Assembly: GCA_016713875.1 (NCBI GenBank)
Contig: JADJOI010000003.1
Coordinates: 2,604,001-2,668,000, forward strand
Direction: 5' to 3'
DNA length: 64,000 nt
Origin: Flavobacteriales bacterium
GTDB lineage: Bacteria; Bacteroidota; Bacteroidia; Flavobacteriales_F; PHOS-HE28
Numbering within the stretch: the first letter of the stretch is position 1; each line of letters begins with the position of its first letter. The position numbers and the translations under genes are program-made. The notes under the pieces were generated by a model, which saw only the letters and a program-made list of their open reading frames with translations, made no database searches and was not told where the DNA came from. Below are positions 33,171-41,113 of the stretch, piece after piece.

Positions 33171-35860
33171 TGCTTTACGAATCGAGCCAGCGTAACGCGA
33201 CCGTTCTTGTCCGCTGCGCGCACCACGTACACACCGGTGGAGAGCCGGGAGACATCGAGCTGGGCACTTCCGTGGGTGCGTGTGGCCTCGGTCCAGCACC
33301 GCCTTCCGCCCACATCGAACACCTCAACAGACTCCAGGTCCATGCCACTGGAGAGCCGGATGGTCATGGTCGTCGTGGCCGGGTTCGGCACGATGAGCAA
33401 GGGGTTCGAAGAGGACGCGAGAGCTCCATCCGCCACACCCACGGTAAGGTCGTACCGGACCTGCGCCAGGAAACCATCCCGGGTCGAGCCGCTCAGGTCC
33501 GGAACGTCATTGAGGTAAGGAGTGTGACCAGCGATCGTCGGCTCGTACAGTGGAAAAACACCAGAGGTGTTGCCGGTCGCACCGGCCACATACACACGGC
33601 CATCGAATGCGTCCACGTCGCCCACGATGTCCAGCCCGAAGCCACCGAAATAGCTTGCATGGTACACAGACCCATCCGCATCGAACTGGATCAGGTAGGT
33701 GTCGGGGTTGCCATTGACGCCCGGGGTTCCGTCCGCATGCAGGCCTTGAAAGTACCCTCCGCCATCGTTGGCTTGCACAAGCAAATTCTGTAGTCCATTG
33801 TGTGTGTTCGTGTTCATGTACACCATCGGACCAAGCGTACTCCAGGTGATGGCCGAGTTCATCCACAAATGACCGGATCCGCCATCCCAATGACTGCCAC
33901 CGATGTACGAGGACCAAAGCAGATCCGTACCCGGGCTGAATTTGGCCACAAAGCCATCGACATTGTTCCCATAGTTCGGCTGGAAGAACGCAGGAAAACC
34001 TGGATCGCATTTCGGGAACCAATTCTCATTGTTCCATGTGCACGGTTGGGAATTGTACGTATGGCTTTCCGTGTATCCTGTCACATAGATGTTCCCCGCG
34101 TCATCCACCACCACATCCGTCACCTGGTCGCTGAACTGCCCACCAAAAAATGTGGACCAGAACAAACTCCGATCGGACAGGTCAAAGCCCATGATGAAGC
34201 CATCGTTGTACGGACCCTGGTTCTGTCCCGCACCGTTCAATCGATCTTGGAACCAGCCTCCCGCATCGCAGAGCTGAAAATGCGTATTACCACCCTCGCA
34301 GTTATTCACAAGTGGGTCGGGATCAAAAGGAGATTGGGTCTCCCCCACCACATAAAGCCGGTTGTTCAATGGATCCACCTCACAACCCCAGACCCACTCA
34401 TCGCCGGGCCCACCGATGGCGGTACACCACACAAGGTCGGCCTGCGCGCTGAACATGGCAACGAGGCCCGTGTGGTACATCGGTCCATTTTCAGGTCCGC
34501 CCCAGAAGAAGAACGCAGGACCACCAATGGTGCCTTCGTAATCAATGCCTTGATAGGAATGTCCAACCACATACGCGTTCCCATTGGAATCAAAGTCCAC
34601 GTCATTGAGCCATGCTGGCATTCCATTGGAGAACTTGGTCGCATACTCCACAGAACCCGTTGATGCTTCTAGATATGAGACGAAGGCCATCCCCGTACTC
34701 TGATAACAGTTGGGATTGGCTTGTAGCGGAACGTTCGGGAAGGAAGAAGGCAAAAGTCCGGCACCAACGAGAGCAATTCTATTGTTGACTTCATCCCAAG
34801 AGACTCCCGTCGCACGATCATCCGTCGTACCTCCGATGTAAGTCATCCACGTCCCGGCGACCTCGACCTCATAGTACTGATTGAACCGGCCGACTACTGC
34901 ATCGTAATCTCCGGCTGGGGTTTGAAAGACACCGTTGCCAACAGGCAGACCGGAAGTTGACTTTGAATACCCGCAGAAATAGAGGTTCCCGCTATCATCA
35001 TGGTCCAAGCCTGTCACGGCATCATCATGGCTTCCGGACAAAAAGGTACCCCATTCAGGCAGGGCGCCTGGAGTTCCTCCTCCCCCACCGGCCAGGGGAT
35101 TGAACGGCGTGATCACGAAGATCAGCGGAAGCTGCGCGTTGTACGCCCCGACGGTCACAGAGACCTGCGTGGAGCCTTCGACATGGGCATACTCCGGGAT
35201 CCACGACACCACGCTCGGCGCCCCTCCGATCATCTGATAAGCCACCGCCTGGTTCAACTTCAGATACCGTTGTCCGAAGTGGATGCGCAGGAACCCATCC
35301 ACATCCACGTCCAAACTATCCTGACCCTCGAACATCAAGAGGATATCCTGCGGATCACCCCCGGGTTTCACCACGAAGAGGAATTTGGGCCCCCAGCGGT
35401 TGCTCAGGATATGGTAGTCGATCTTCTTCCAGACCTCTTCATACACCACGCGCTTGCCTCCTCCCACGCCCGTGATCCCCGTCGGAGTGAACTCCTCGTA
35501 GAAATTGTAGTGGCCCGTGATCGTGTCCAACACCACCGGAAGTGGATCGCCCACCTCTTCACCGATGCACGTCATGTCCACACGAACGATCGTATCGAGC
35601 CCGACGCCTGATGTATCGGCATAGCGCATGGTCCATACGGTCCGGCTTCCGCGCTGCGCATAGAGCGTTGGATTCGTGCCTACGCTATGGAAGACCGTCT
35701 CGTCGCTGAAGTCACCGTTCAGATCATGGACCTGTCCGTTATTCCGCAAGTAGGTCCATTTGGCCGCATAGGATTCTCCGAACAGTTCCTCTGGAACATA
35801 GACCTGCGCTTGGCCGAACGTGGTCACCAAGGACACGATGTACGCCAACCACTGCTTCAT
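33167..35860 (-). CDS. Large secreted SBBP-like beta-propeller protein with T9SS type A sorting domain
   Basis: 897 residues from MKQWLAYIVSLVTTFGQAQ (signal peptide). The N-terminal 230 residues resemble the domain that precedes SBBP repeats (LRNNGQVHDLNG, YHILSNRWGPKFLFVVKPGG). SBBP-type propeller repeats follow, for example WGTFLSGSHDDAVTGLDHDD, WSTFFGGQFSDQVTDVVVDD and GNIYVTGYTESH. The end is a type A sorting domain (LLIVPNPATTTMTIRL ... GVYVVRAADKNGRVTLARFVKQ). By eye its GC is markedly lower than its neighbours and codon choice differs, suggesting acquisition from elsewhere. It is flanked by the two gpmI 3' copies. Confidence 0.82.
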   Translation of the reverse strand: MKQWLAYIVSLVTTFGQAQVYVPEELFGESYAAKWTYLRNNGQVHDLNGDFSDETVFHSVGTNPTLYAQRGSRTVWTMRYADTSGVGLDTIVRVDMTCIGEEVGDPLPVVLDTITGHYNFYEEFTPTGITGVGGGKRVVYEEVWKKIDYHILSNRWGPKFLFVVKPGGDPQDILLMFEGQDSLDVDVDGFLRIHFGQRYLKLNQAVAYQMIGGAPSVVSWIPEYAHVEGSTQVSVTVGAYNAQLPLIFVITPFNPLAGGGGGTPGALPEWGTFLSGSHDDAVTGLDHDDSGNLYFCGYSKSTSGLPVGNGVFQTPAGDYDAVVGRFNQYYEVEVAGTWMTYIGGTTDDRATGVSWDEVNNRIALVGAGLLPSSFPNVPLQANPNCYQSTGMAFVSYLEASTGSVEYATKFSNGMPAWLNDVDFDSNGNAYVVGHSYQGIDYEGTIGGPAFFFWGGPENGPMYHTGLVAMFSAQADLVWCTAIGGPGDEWVWGCEVDPLNNRLYVVGETQSPFDPDPLVNNCEGGNTHFQLCDAGGWFQDRLNGAGQNQGPYNDGFIMGFDLSDRSLFWSTFFGGQFSDQVTDVVVDDAGNIYVTGYTESHTYNSQPCTWNNENWFPKCDPGFPAFFQPNYGNNVDGFVAKFSPGTDLLWSSYIGGSHWDGGSGHLWMNSAITWSTLGPMVYMNTNTHNGLQNLLVQANDGGGYFQGLHADGTPGVNGNPDTYLIQFDADGSVYHASYFGGFGLDIVGDVDAFDGRVYVAGATGNTSGVFPLYEPTIAGHTPYLNDVPDLSGSTRDGFLAQVRYDLTVGVADGALASSSNPLLIVPNPATTTMTIRLSSGMDLESVEVFDVGGRRCWTEATRTHGSAQLDVSRLSTGVYVVRAADKNGRVTLARFVKQ

Positions 35861-35889
35861 CGCGTTAATGTTTAGGGATGATCCAATAA

Positions 35890-35897
35890 CGAAGTAA
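35890..35897 (-). promoter_or_regulatory. Candidate -7 element TTACTTCG for the low-GC T9SS pair
   Basis: Minus strand, one base from TAnnTTyG, 29 bases before the ATG. It lies between the gpmI fragment and the gene, so the inserted pair would carry its own promoter. Confidence 0.35.
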
Positions 35898-35958
35898 AGT
35901 CGATCCGACCGGATTTCAAAGCATGCGAACCTGGTATGTACCGAAGGCGCTGCCCCCC

Positions 35959-36112
35959 CAGCACCAACCACGTTCCGGTAGTGGTGGTGGACGACCGGCG
36001 CTGGACCGTGCGCGACGGCATCCTGGCCGATGTGGCGCCCACGCTCCTGCAGCTCATGGGCGTGGCGCAGCCGCCGCAGATGACCGGCCGCTCGCTGGTG
36101 GAGGCGGTCTAG
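35959..36112 (+). pseudogene. gpmI: Duplicated 3' fragment of gpmI
   Basis: 35959-36105 repeats 31630-31776 in the same orientation with only about four base differences over 147 bp (offset 4329). In the gpmI frame it encodes STNHVPVVVVDDRRW to MTGRSLVEAV and then its own stop at 36110-36112; the intact gene ends SLVEAG. There is no start or upstream coding part, so it is a remnant. Between the copies lie the two low-GC T9SS genes. The fragment runs right up to the stop of the next gene on the other strand, as the true gpmI does with its own neighbour (11 bp). Confidence 0.93.
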
Positions 36113-38337
36113 TTGTTCAGGATGGTGAGGTGCCCGGTGAAGGGGCCTTCGCCACCTTCCACCACCACTTCGTAGAAATAGGTGCCATCGGGCACGTTGC
36201 GCCCATCCCAGGTGTTGCGGTAGTTGTTGGCCTCGAAGACCACCTGACCCCAGCGGTTGAAGATCCGCACCGTGTTCTGCCGGCTTTGGATGCCCTCGAT
36301 CTCGAAGCGGTCGTTCTGGCCGTCGCCGTTGGGGCTGAAGACGTTGGGGATGAAGATCTCGCAGTCCACCTCCACATCCAGCGCGAGCGTCGCGGTCTGT
36401 CCACAGGCATCGGTGGCGGTCACCGGATAGGTGCCATCCACATCGCCCGGCACCCACACGGTGGTGCCCACGGTGCCATCGGCCCACAGCAGGGTGATGG
36501 TACCCGTTCCACCGGAGGCCGCGACCACCAGCACCAGGCTGTCCGTGCATTCGGCCAGCACGTCGTCGCCCAGCAGGCTCAAGGGTTGCGGGTCTGTGAT
36601 GGTGAAGGACACGCTCGCGGTCACCGTCTGCCCGCAGGCGTTGGTGTACGTGGCGGTGATGGTGGCGGTCTCCGTGCCATCGGCCACCCCATCGTTCAGC
36701 GCGTTCAGCGGCAGGTCGAGCTGGTTGGTGCCGTTGGGGATGATGATGGACGCGGGCACGGTGCTGTGGTCGGTGCCGTTCGTGGCCGCGCCGCTCTGGA
36801 CCAACTGCACGGTGAGGTCGCCGGTGCTGCCCTGCGGGCGCGTCACACGCACCACCGTGGAATCGCAGCCCTCCACCAGGTCGTCGGGGCCTACGATGCT
36901 CAACCCGATGGGCGGCGGAGGAGTGAGCGTGATGGTGGCGAAGGCGGTGTCCGGAGCCAGGCCGCAGGTGTCCGTGGCGATCACCGTGATGTCCTGCGTG
37001 CCCAGCGCGGTGACGGTGATGGTGGCGCTCGTATCCCCGGTGCTCCACAACAGGTCGTGGAAGCCGAAGCCCCCGGTGACCGTGGCCGTCAGGTCCACGG
37101 TCTCGCCGCAGGCCACGGTGGCGCCGCTGGTGGTCACCTGCAGTTCGGGCACGCTCTGGATGAAAAAGGTGTAGGTGACCTCGATCGGCTGGCCATTGCA
37201 CCCACCGGGCACCAGCAGGGTGATCTCGATGGTCTCATCGCCATCGCCATCCACGGGCACATTGAGCACGAAGGGGATGCTGCCCTGTCCACCGGCGAAG
37301 AGCAGCGTGTCGGGCAGCGCGGGGAAGTAGTCCACGCCGGGCGTGGAGGTGCCGCCGTAGCTCAGGTACACCGTATCGGGCTGGCTGATGTCGCCCACCC
37401 GCACGAAGTTGAGGGTGACCGGGAAGCAGCTCTCGAAGACGACATCGCCGAACACGCCGGGGCCAGGCTGCAGTGCGGGGATGAAGGGGTTGCTGCTGAA
37501 GCTGCCGCCCTCCAGGAACACGCCGCTGTCCAGGGCCGAGTCGAAGGCATCGGCGATGGCGAGCTTGATGTGGTAGGTCTGCCCGCATTGCACGAGGGCC
37601 CGTGCGGTGAGCACCACGGTGAAGCCGTCGTACTGCACGGTGAGGCCGCCGGCGTTGTCGAAGTAGAAGCCGCTGTTGCTCTGCCAGTTCGGGTCCACCG
37701 CCGCGCAGTTGGACGGGTCGCCGAAGGTCCCGGCCGAGCCGTTGTTCACCGTGTTGATGCCGATGGGCACGGAGGTTCCGGGGACCAGCGCGATGTTCTC
37801 GGCGTTGTTGCTGAAGGGCCCGTTGATGCCCGGTCCGCTGAGGAAGAAGCCGAACACATCGTTGAAGGTGGAGCACACGTACTCGTTGTACTCCTCACTG
37901 CCGAACACGAAGCGGAACTTCAGGGAATCGCCGGCCGGCACGAAGTCGAACTCCAGCACGGCCTTGTCGTTCACGTTCTGCTGGGAGATGGTCTCCAGGT
38001 CGATGTCACCGGTGAAATCCGGTGAGGCCGGGCCCAGGGTGAGGCCATCGTTGTTGTTGGGACCGACCACCTCGGGGACGCTGCCGCTGCACATCACCAG
38101 GCCCTGGGCGATGTTCACGTTGGAGTTGGTGCCGTCGAAGCTGCCGATCTGGTCGTTGATCACGTTGCCCGGCTGCCCGTTGAAGGTCACGTTGCTCACG
38201 GTGATGCCGCCGCCCAGCAGCACGTTCTGCACCAACTGCTCCGGCGTCTGGGTGTTGTCCACGGTGATCTGCGCCGCCGCCACGGCGGGCAGCAGCAGGG
38301 TGGCCAGCAGCAGGCCACGATCGGTTCCTCGCCTCAT
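36109..38337 (-). CDS. Choice-of-anchor L protein with T9SS type B (gliding) C-terminal domain, copy 1
   Basis: 742 residues. Signal peptide ending AVAAAQ; then a choice-of-anchor L domain (about 24-270: QTPEQLVQNVLLGGGITVSN, FDFVPAGDSLKFRFVFGSEE, VFGFFLSGPGINGP). Next come Calx-beta-like segments (TPGVDYFPALPDTLLFAGGQ) and Ig-like repeats. The last 85 residues are the gliding-motility-associated C-terminal domain (FIPNVFSPNGDGQNDRF; TVRIFNRWGQVVFEANNY; VPDGTYFYEVVVEGG). A surface adhesin-like T9SS cargo is inferred. One base separates it from the next paralogue upstream, so the cluster is one transcript. Confidence 0.88.
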   Translation of the reverse strand: MRRGTDRGLLLATLLLPAVAAAQITVDNTQTPEQLVQNVLLGGGITVSNVTFNGQPGNVINDQIGSFDGTNSNVNIAQGLVMCSGSVPEVVGPNNNDGLTLGPASPDFTGDIDLETISQQNVNDKAVLEFDFVPAGDSLKFRFVFGSEEYNEYVCSTFNDVFGFFLSGPGINGPFSNNAENIALVPGTSVPIGINTVNNGSAGTFGDPSNCAAVDPNWQSNSGFYFDNAGGLTVQYDGFTVVLTARALVQCGQTYHIKLAIADAFDSALDSGVFLEGGSFSSNPFIPALQPGPGVFGDVVFESCFPVTLNFVRVGDISQPDTVYLSYGGTSTPGVDYFPALPDTLLFAGGQGSIPFVLNVPVDGDGDETIEITLLVPGGCNGQPIEVTYTFFIQSVPELQVTTSGATVACGETVDLTATVTGGFGFHDLLWSTGDTSATITVTALGTQDITVIATDTCGLAPDTAFATITLTPPPPIGLSIVGPDDLVEGCDSTVVRVTRPQGSTGDLTVQLVQSGAATNGTDHSTVPASIIIPNGTNQLDLPLNALNDGVADGTETATITATYTNACGQTVTASVSFTITDPQPLSLLGDDVLAECTDSLVLVVAASGGTGTITLLWADGTVGTTVWVPGDVDGTYPVTATDACGQTATLALDVEVDCEIFIPNVFSPNGDGQNDRFEIEGIQSRQNTVRIFNRWGQVVFEANNYRNTWDGRNVPDGTYFYEVVVEGGEGPFTGHLTILNN

Positions 38338-38338
38338 G

Positions 38339-41005
38339 TCAGTTCTCCTGGATGGTGCCGCGGATGAGGGTCACGTGACCGTACCCTTCCTGCGGCGGCA
38401 TGTAATGGCCCTCAGCCTTGTACTTGTACACGTAGACGCCGGTGGGCGCCATGTTGCCGTTCACCTTGCCGTCCCACACCGGCTCTTCGTCCGATGAGGC
38501 GAAGATCTGCTCGCCCCAGCGGTCGAAGATGGTCATCTCGTAGGTGGACACCATGTGGCTCACCGGTCCGAAGACCTCGTTGATGCCATCCCCGTCCGGC
38601 GTGAACGCGTTGGGGAAGTGGATCTGGGCCGGCGGGATGATGTACACGGAATCGGTGGCGCGGCATCCATTGGCCGTCACGATCTCCAAGTGCACCCAGT
38701 GGTCCTCCATGTCGTTGTAGCTGTGCGACACCTCCTGCGTGCTGGCCTTGGTGCCGTCGCCGAGGTTCCAGAAGTAGTAGATGGGTTCGGGATAGGTGGC
38801 GGCGTCGAACTGCCAGTCATCGATGCCCTCGTTGGTCACCACGATGTCGGCCAGGGTGGGCTCCACCTCGATCTCCACCTGGGCGCTGTTGAACAGCCCA
38901 CATTCCTCGTACACGTTCACCACGTAGGTGGTGGCGCTCAGCGGGGTCACCATCACCTCAGGGTCGGTGTGGGCCAGCAGCGGCCACTCGATGCGGTAGA
39001 TGCCGGATCCACCGGTGATCTGGGCGCTGAGCAGCAGGCTATCGCCGTAGCAGATCACCTGGTCCTCGGTGAGGTCGATCAACAAGGGCTCGGGGTGCGG
39101 GATGTAGGTGGCCACCACGGCACTGCCGGTGTAGCCGCACTGGTCGCTGGCCGTGAAGGTGTACACCGCATCCGTGGGCACCGGCACGTCCGTGCTCGTC
39201 CCTGTGGCGATCACCGTTCCGTTCGCGTCCTCCCAGATGTAGGTGTATACGCCATTGCCACCGGTGACCGAGGCGATGGAGATGGTGGTGGTGTCGCCCA
39301 CACAGATCACGGTGGGATCACCGTTGGTGACGATCTCGATCGGTGGCAGCGGCGCCGTCGTGGTGAGCACGCTGTCCTGCGCGATCGACCCGCATCCGTC
39401 GGTGACGGTGGCTACGTAGTAGGTGGGTGGTCCGGCGTCCACGTTCACCGTGGCGGTGGAGCCGATCACCGTGGTGCCGGTGGTCCATTCGTAGCTGAAG
39501 TTGCCATCACCACCGGCGACGTTCAGCACGCTCAGGTCCGCATCGCCCAGGCAGGGGATCGCGGTGTCCGGGGTCAGCGTCAGGACCATGGGGGCGTACA
39601 CCGGCACATCCACGGTGATGTCCACGGTGGCCGGCACGATGCTGCATGTGTCGCTGACGGTGAAGGTGTAGGTGGTCGTCACCCCGGGCGAAACGGAGAT
39701 CGTCGGGGTGGTCTCGCCGGTGCTCCAGCTGTATTGGTAGTTGCCGGACCCTCCGGAGACCACCGGTGCCAGCAGCTCGGTGAGGTTGCAATCGCTCTGG
39801 ATGTTGCTGGCCTGCACATCCAGCGGTGGTGGCGAATCGATGTAGAAGTGGAACTCGGTCTGGATCTGGATCCCGGCGCACTGGATCAGCTGCTGGATCT
39901 GGATGATGATGGATTCGAGGCCGTCGGCGTCCTGCGGGATGGTGAGCAGGAAGGTGATGGCCGTGTCGCCGGGGTAGTAGATGAGCTGGCTGGGGAAGGG
40001 CGGGCTGTAGTCCACGCCCGGCGTGGCCGTGCCCAGGATGGCAAGGTTCACCGTGTCCGTGGCGGAACTGTCGCCCATGCGATAGAACGTGAAGTCGACC
40101 AGCCCGCAGCCTTCCAGCATGGTGCTGTCGTTCACCAGCACGCCGCTCACCAGGTCCGGGATCACCTGGCCGGTGCTCACGAAACTGCCCGCCTCCAGGA
40201 ACACCCCGCTGTCGAAGGCGGTGTCGCCCCCGTCAGCGATCGCGATCTTGATGTGGTAGGTCTGGCCGCAGACGACCTCGGCACGGGCGGTCAGCACCAC
40301 GGTCATGCCGTCGTACTGCACGGTGGTGCCGTTGGCGTTGGAGCTGTAGTAGATGTTGTTGTTCATCCAGTTCGGGTCCAGCGCGGCACAGTTGGAAGCG
40401 ATGCCATTGGTGCCCACGGTGCCGTTGTTCACGGTGTTGATCGACACCGGTACCTGGGTGCCCGGTACCAAGGCGATGTTGATGGCGTTGTTGGTGAAGG
40501 GTCCGGTGATCCCGGGCCCGCTGAGGAAGAAGCCGAAAACATCATTCACGGTCCCACAGACATACTCATCGTACTCCTCGGAGCCGAAGACGTAGTTGAA
40601 CTTGAGCGAATCGCCAGTGGGGATGAAGTCGAACTCCAGGATGGCGGCGTCGTGTGTGGGCACCCCGCTCAATTGGTCCAGGTCGGGGTCGTTGAACCCG
40701 AAGTTGCCTCCACCGGCCGAGCCGCTTCCGATGTTGTTGGGGCCGATGGCGAAGGTGACGTCACCCGAACCCATGATCATGCCGGCGGCCAGGCCCACAT
40801 TGGAGGAGGTGCCATCGAACTCGCCCGCCTGCGGATGCACCGTGTTGGCCGGCAGGCCATTGAAGGTGAAGTTGCTGGCCGTCACTCCACCGCCCAGGAG
40901 CACGTTCTGCACCAGCTGGGCCGGGGTCTGGGTGTTGGTGACCACCAACTGGGCGGCGGTGCCCAAGGGAAGCAGGGCGCACAGAGCGAGAAGGAAGCGG
41001 TTCAT
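38339..41005 (-). CDS. Choice-of-anchor L protein with T9SS type B C-terminal domain, copy 2
   Basis: 888 residues from MNRFLLALCALLPLGTAAQ; a start three codons earlier (41014) is equally possible. Same plan as its downstream neighbour: choice-of-anchor L domain (QTPAQLVQNVLLGGGVTASN; FDFIPTGDSLKFNYVFGSEE), a Calx-beta-like region, then four or five Ig-like repeats with the recurring phrase GG-GNYQYSWSTGETTPTISV, and a type B sorting domain (HFPNAFTPDGDGINEVFG; YEMTIFDRWGEQIFAS). It has more Ig-like repeats than copy 1. Exported and probably surface-attached; function unknown. Confidence 0.88.
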   Translation of the reverse strand: MNRFLLALCALLPLGTAAQLVVTNTQTPAQLVQNVLLGGGVTASNFTFNGLPANTVHPQAGEFDGTSSNVGLAAGMIMGSGDVTFAIGPNNIGSGSAGGGNFGFNDPDLDQLSGVPTHDAAILEFDFIPTGDSLKFNYVFGSEEYDEYVCGTVNDVFGFFLSGPGITGPFTNNAINIALVPGTQVPVSINTVNNGTVGTNGIASNCAALDPNWMNNNIYYSSNANGTTVQYDGMTVVLTARAEVVCGQTYHIKIAIADGGDTAFDSGVFLEAGSFVSTGQVIPDLVSGVLVNDSTMLEGCGLVDFTFYRMGDSSATDTVNLAILGTATPGVDYSPPFPSQLIYYPGDTAITFLLTIPQDADGLESIIIQIQQLIQCAGIQIQTEFHFYIDSPPPLDVQASNIQSDCNLTELLAPVVSGGSGNYQYSWSTGETTPTISVSPGVTTTYTFTVSDTCSIVPATVDITVDVPVYAPMVLTLTPDTAIPCLGDADLSVLNVAGGDGNFSYEWTTGTTVIGSTATVNVDAGPPTYYVATVTDGCGSIAQDSVLTTTAPLPPIEIVTNGDPTVICVGDTTTISIASVTGGNGVYTYIWEDANGTVIATGTSTDVPVPTDAVYTFTASDQCGYTGSAVVATYIPHPEPLLIDLTEDQVICYGDSLLLSAQITGGSGIYRIEWPLLAHTDPEVMVTPLSATTYVVNVYEECGLFNSAQVEIEVEPTLADIVVTNEGIDDWQFDAATYPEPIYYFWNLGDGTKASTQEVSHSYNDMEDHWVHLEIVTANGCRATDSVYIIPPAQIHFPNAFTPDGDGINEVFGPVSHMVSTYEMTIFDRWGEQIFASSDEEPVWDGKVNGNMAPTGVYVYKYKAEGHYMPPQEGYGHVTLIRGTIQEN

Positions 41006-41113
41006 CGGGGCCATGGCGGGTGGAAAAAGCCTTGAAAAATAAGCCTTGACGACCACATGACTGCCCAGGGACCCGATCCGTTGCCCGAAGGGCATCCGGA
41101 AGACGGCGAGGGA

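Noticed and set aside
35861..37201. Extension of the 897-residue T9SS protein to a 1344-residue frame
   Set aside because: The extra part is out of frame within the next gene; a signal peptide at MKQWLAY marks the true start.
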